64,000 bases of DNA from Chloroflexota bacterium (GTDB lineage Bacteria > Chloroflexota > Limnocylindria > P2-11E > CF-107). The stretch covers positions 1-64,000 of the forward strand of contig VBHP01000027.1 of assembly GCA_005881435.1 (NCBI GenBank). Reading direction: 5' to 3'. The position numbers and the translations under genes were made by a program. The notes below the pieces were generated by a model. That model was given only the letters and a program-made list of their open reading frames with translations. It was not told the origin of the DNA and searched no databases. The first letter of the stretch is position 1. Each line of letters starts with the position of its first letter. This document shows positions 62,939 to 64,000 of the stretch, piece by piece.

Positions 62939-63852
62939 GAATCCAATGCCCGTCGCACCGCGTCGACGTCCAGGGCGATCCGCGCACTCAGCTCCTCAGC
63001 GTTCGCGAACCGGCGTTCCTCTCGAATGCGTCTGACGAAACGCGCTTCGACCTGCTTCCCGTACAGATCACGATCCACGTCGAGCAGATGAGCCTCCAGC
63101 AGTCTCGAGCCGGCGTCCTCGAACGTCGGCCGGACGCCGAGATTCGCGGCCGCCGGCAGTAGTTCGCCGTCGACGGCGACCCGCATGGCGTAAATGCCAT
63201 CGGCGGGCAGCTGCCGATCCGACGGCGTGGCAATGTTGATCGTCGGAAACCCCAGCCCTCTCCCCCGCCCCGCGCCGTGCACGACGGTCCCGCGCACGCC
63301 GTACTCGCGACCGAGCATCGCGTTGGCCTCCTCGATACGGCCCTCGGCCAGGGTCATACGGATGCGCGTAGACGAGATCGCGCCCCCCTCGAAATGCATC
63401 TCGCCAGCCTCGCTGACGGTGTAGCCGAATCGCGGCGAGAGCTCGCGCAGTAGGCGGACGTCGCCACGGCGGTCGTGACCGAACACGAGGTCGAAGCCGG
63501 CCAGCACATGCCGCACGTCGCCGGCCTTCGCCAGCTGCAGCACGAACGCCTCGGCTTCGAGCGCGGCGAAGTCGCGATCGAAGGTCCACAACACGACGTC
63601 GTCCGCGCCGGCCTGTTGCAGGAGCTCGATCTTCTCCTCGGCCGAGGACAGCGCCAGCGGCGCCCGTTGCGGCGCGACGACGCGCGCCGGATGCACGTCG
63701 AACGTGCCGACGACGGCACGCGCCCCCGCGGCGCGAGCGCCCTCACGGAGCTCGCTCAGCAGCGCGCGATGACCGCGGTGCACGCCGTCGAACACGCCGA
63801 AGGTGAAATGCAGCGGCCCGTGCGGCCAGCCGGTCCAACCGTGTACGAGCAT
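62935..63852 (-). CDS. ribF: Bifunctional riboflavin kinase / FAD synthetase
   Basis: FTFGVFDGVHRGHRALLSEL; ISSTRIRMTLAEGRIEEANAMLGREYGVRGTVVHGAGRGRGLGFPTINIATP. Confidence 0.95.
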   Translation of the reverse strand: MLVHGWTGWPHGPLHFTFGVFDGVHRGHRALLSELREGARAAGARAVVGTFDVHPARVVAPQRAPLALSSAEEKIELLQQAGADDVVLWTFDRDFAALEAEAFVLQLAKAGDVRHVLAGFDLVFGHDRRGDVRLLRELSPRFGYTVSEAGEMHFEGGAISSTRIRMTLAEGRIEEANAMLGREYGVRGTVVHGAGRGRGLGFPTINIATPSDRQLPADGIYAMRVAVDGELLPAAANLGVRPTFEDAGSRLLEAHLLDVDRDLYGKQVEARFVRRIREERRFANAEELSARIALDVDAVRRALDS

Positions 63853-63872
63853 GCGGTGATGCTAGTGAGCGG

Positions 63873-64000
63873 TCAGGGCTCGCCAGCAGCGGCCTGCGAG
63901 GGCACTCCGCCGGACGCTGGTGCGGGCACGACGATGACGGGGCGCGACCGCGGGGCCAGGAACAGCGCCGGCGTCACCGCGGCGACGATGTAGCCGAGGT
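63873..64000 (-). CDS. C-terminal fragment of a membrane protein, truncated by window edge
   Basis: ...LGYIVAAVTPALFLAPRSRPVIVVPAPASGGVPSQAAAGEP* on the minus strand. Confidence 0.35.
   Translation of the reverse strand, partial: LGYIVAAVTPALFLAPRSRPVIVVPAPASGGVPSQAAAGEP

Noticed and set aside
62641-62987. ORF-track minus ORFs of 90 and 99 aa in the ribF-rpsO gap
   Set aside because: Wrong frames; the biologically meaningful frame is the HAD pseudogene described above.

Overview
High-GC bacterial chromosome segment; lineage is uncertain, but F420-type enzymes and gene content suggest Chloroflexota or another Terrabacteria group. I called about 54 CDS, one pseudogene, and several intergenic cis-elements. 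(1) 1-18.6 kb: partial rhodanese, TldD/TldE pair, two paralogous GGDEF-EAL proteins flanking a 4-Cys mini-protein, MFS transporters, a lone tyrosine recombinase, an MBL-rhodanese, and an isocitrate-lyase-family gene preceded by a 54-aa Cys-rich sORF and diverging from a LysR gene with a perfect T-N11-A palindrome. (2) 18.7-24.8 kb: rimO-pgsA-cinA(C)-hom-lysC-asd-PPOX operon. (3) 24.8-48 kb: exopolysaccharide/envelope locus with an atypical LuxR regulator, a Wzz/BY-kinase fused to an extra TM and a propeller-like domain, two Wzy-like proteins, a Wzx-like flippase, a WecG/TagA family enzyme, GT4, a sugar-1-P transferase, a UDP-sugar dehydrogenase, an epimerase, a beta-helix protein, two paralogous metallophosphoesterases, a DMFase-like protein, a 914-aa PRTase/kinase-like/HAD fusion and a small LPxT-like surface protein. 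(4) 48-64 kb: rodZ, ftsK, RNase J, type-4 UDG, an LLM oxidoreductase, a GT39/MTase/ChbG/GT2 cassette, pnp with an SD-sequestering hairpin, rpsO, a decayed HAD gene absent from the ORF track, and ribF. Most interesting candidates: the 914-aa triple fusion, the BY-kinase-propeller fusion, the NaxD-like glycan cassette, and interruption of a conserved ribF-rpsO-pnp-rnj-ftsK-rodZ-pgsA-cinA neighbourhood by envelope cassettes. No tRNA, rRNA, CRISPR array or intact mobile element was seen. All family calls are from reading motifs; no database search was run.
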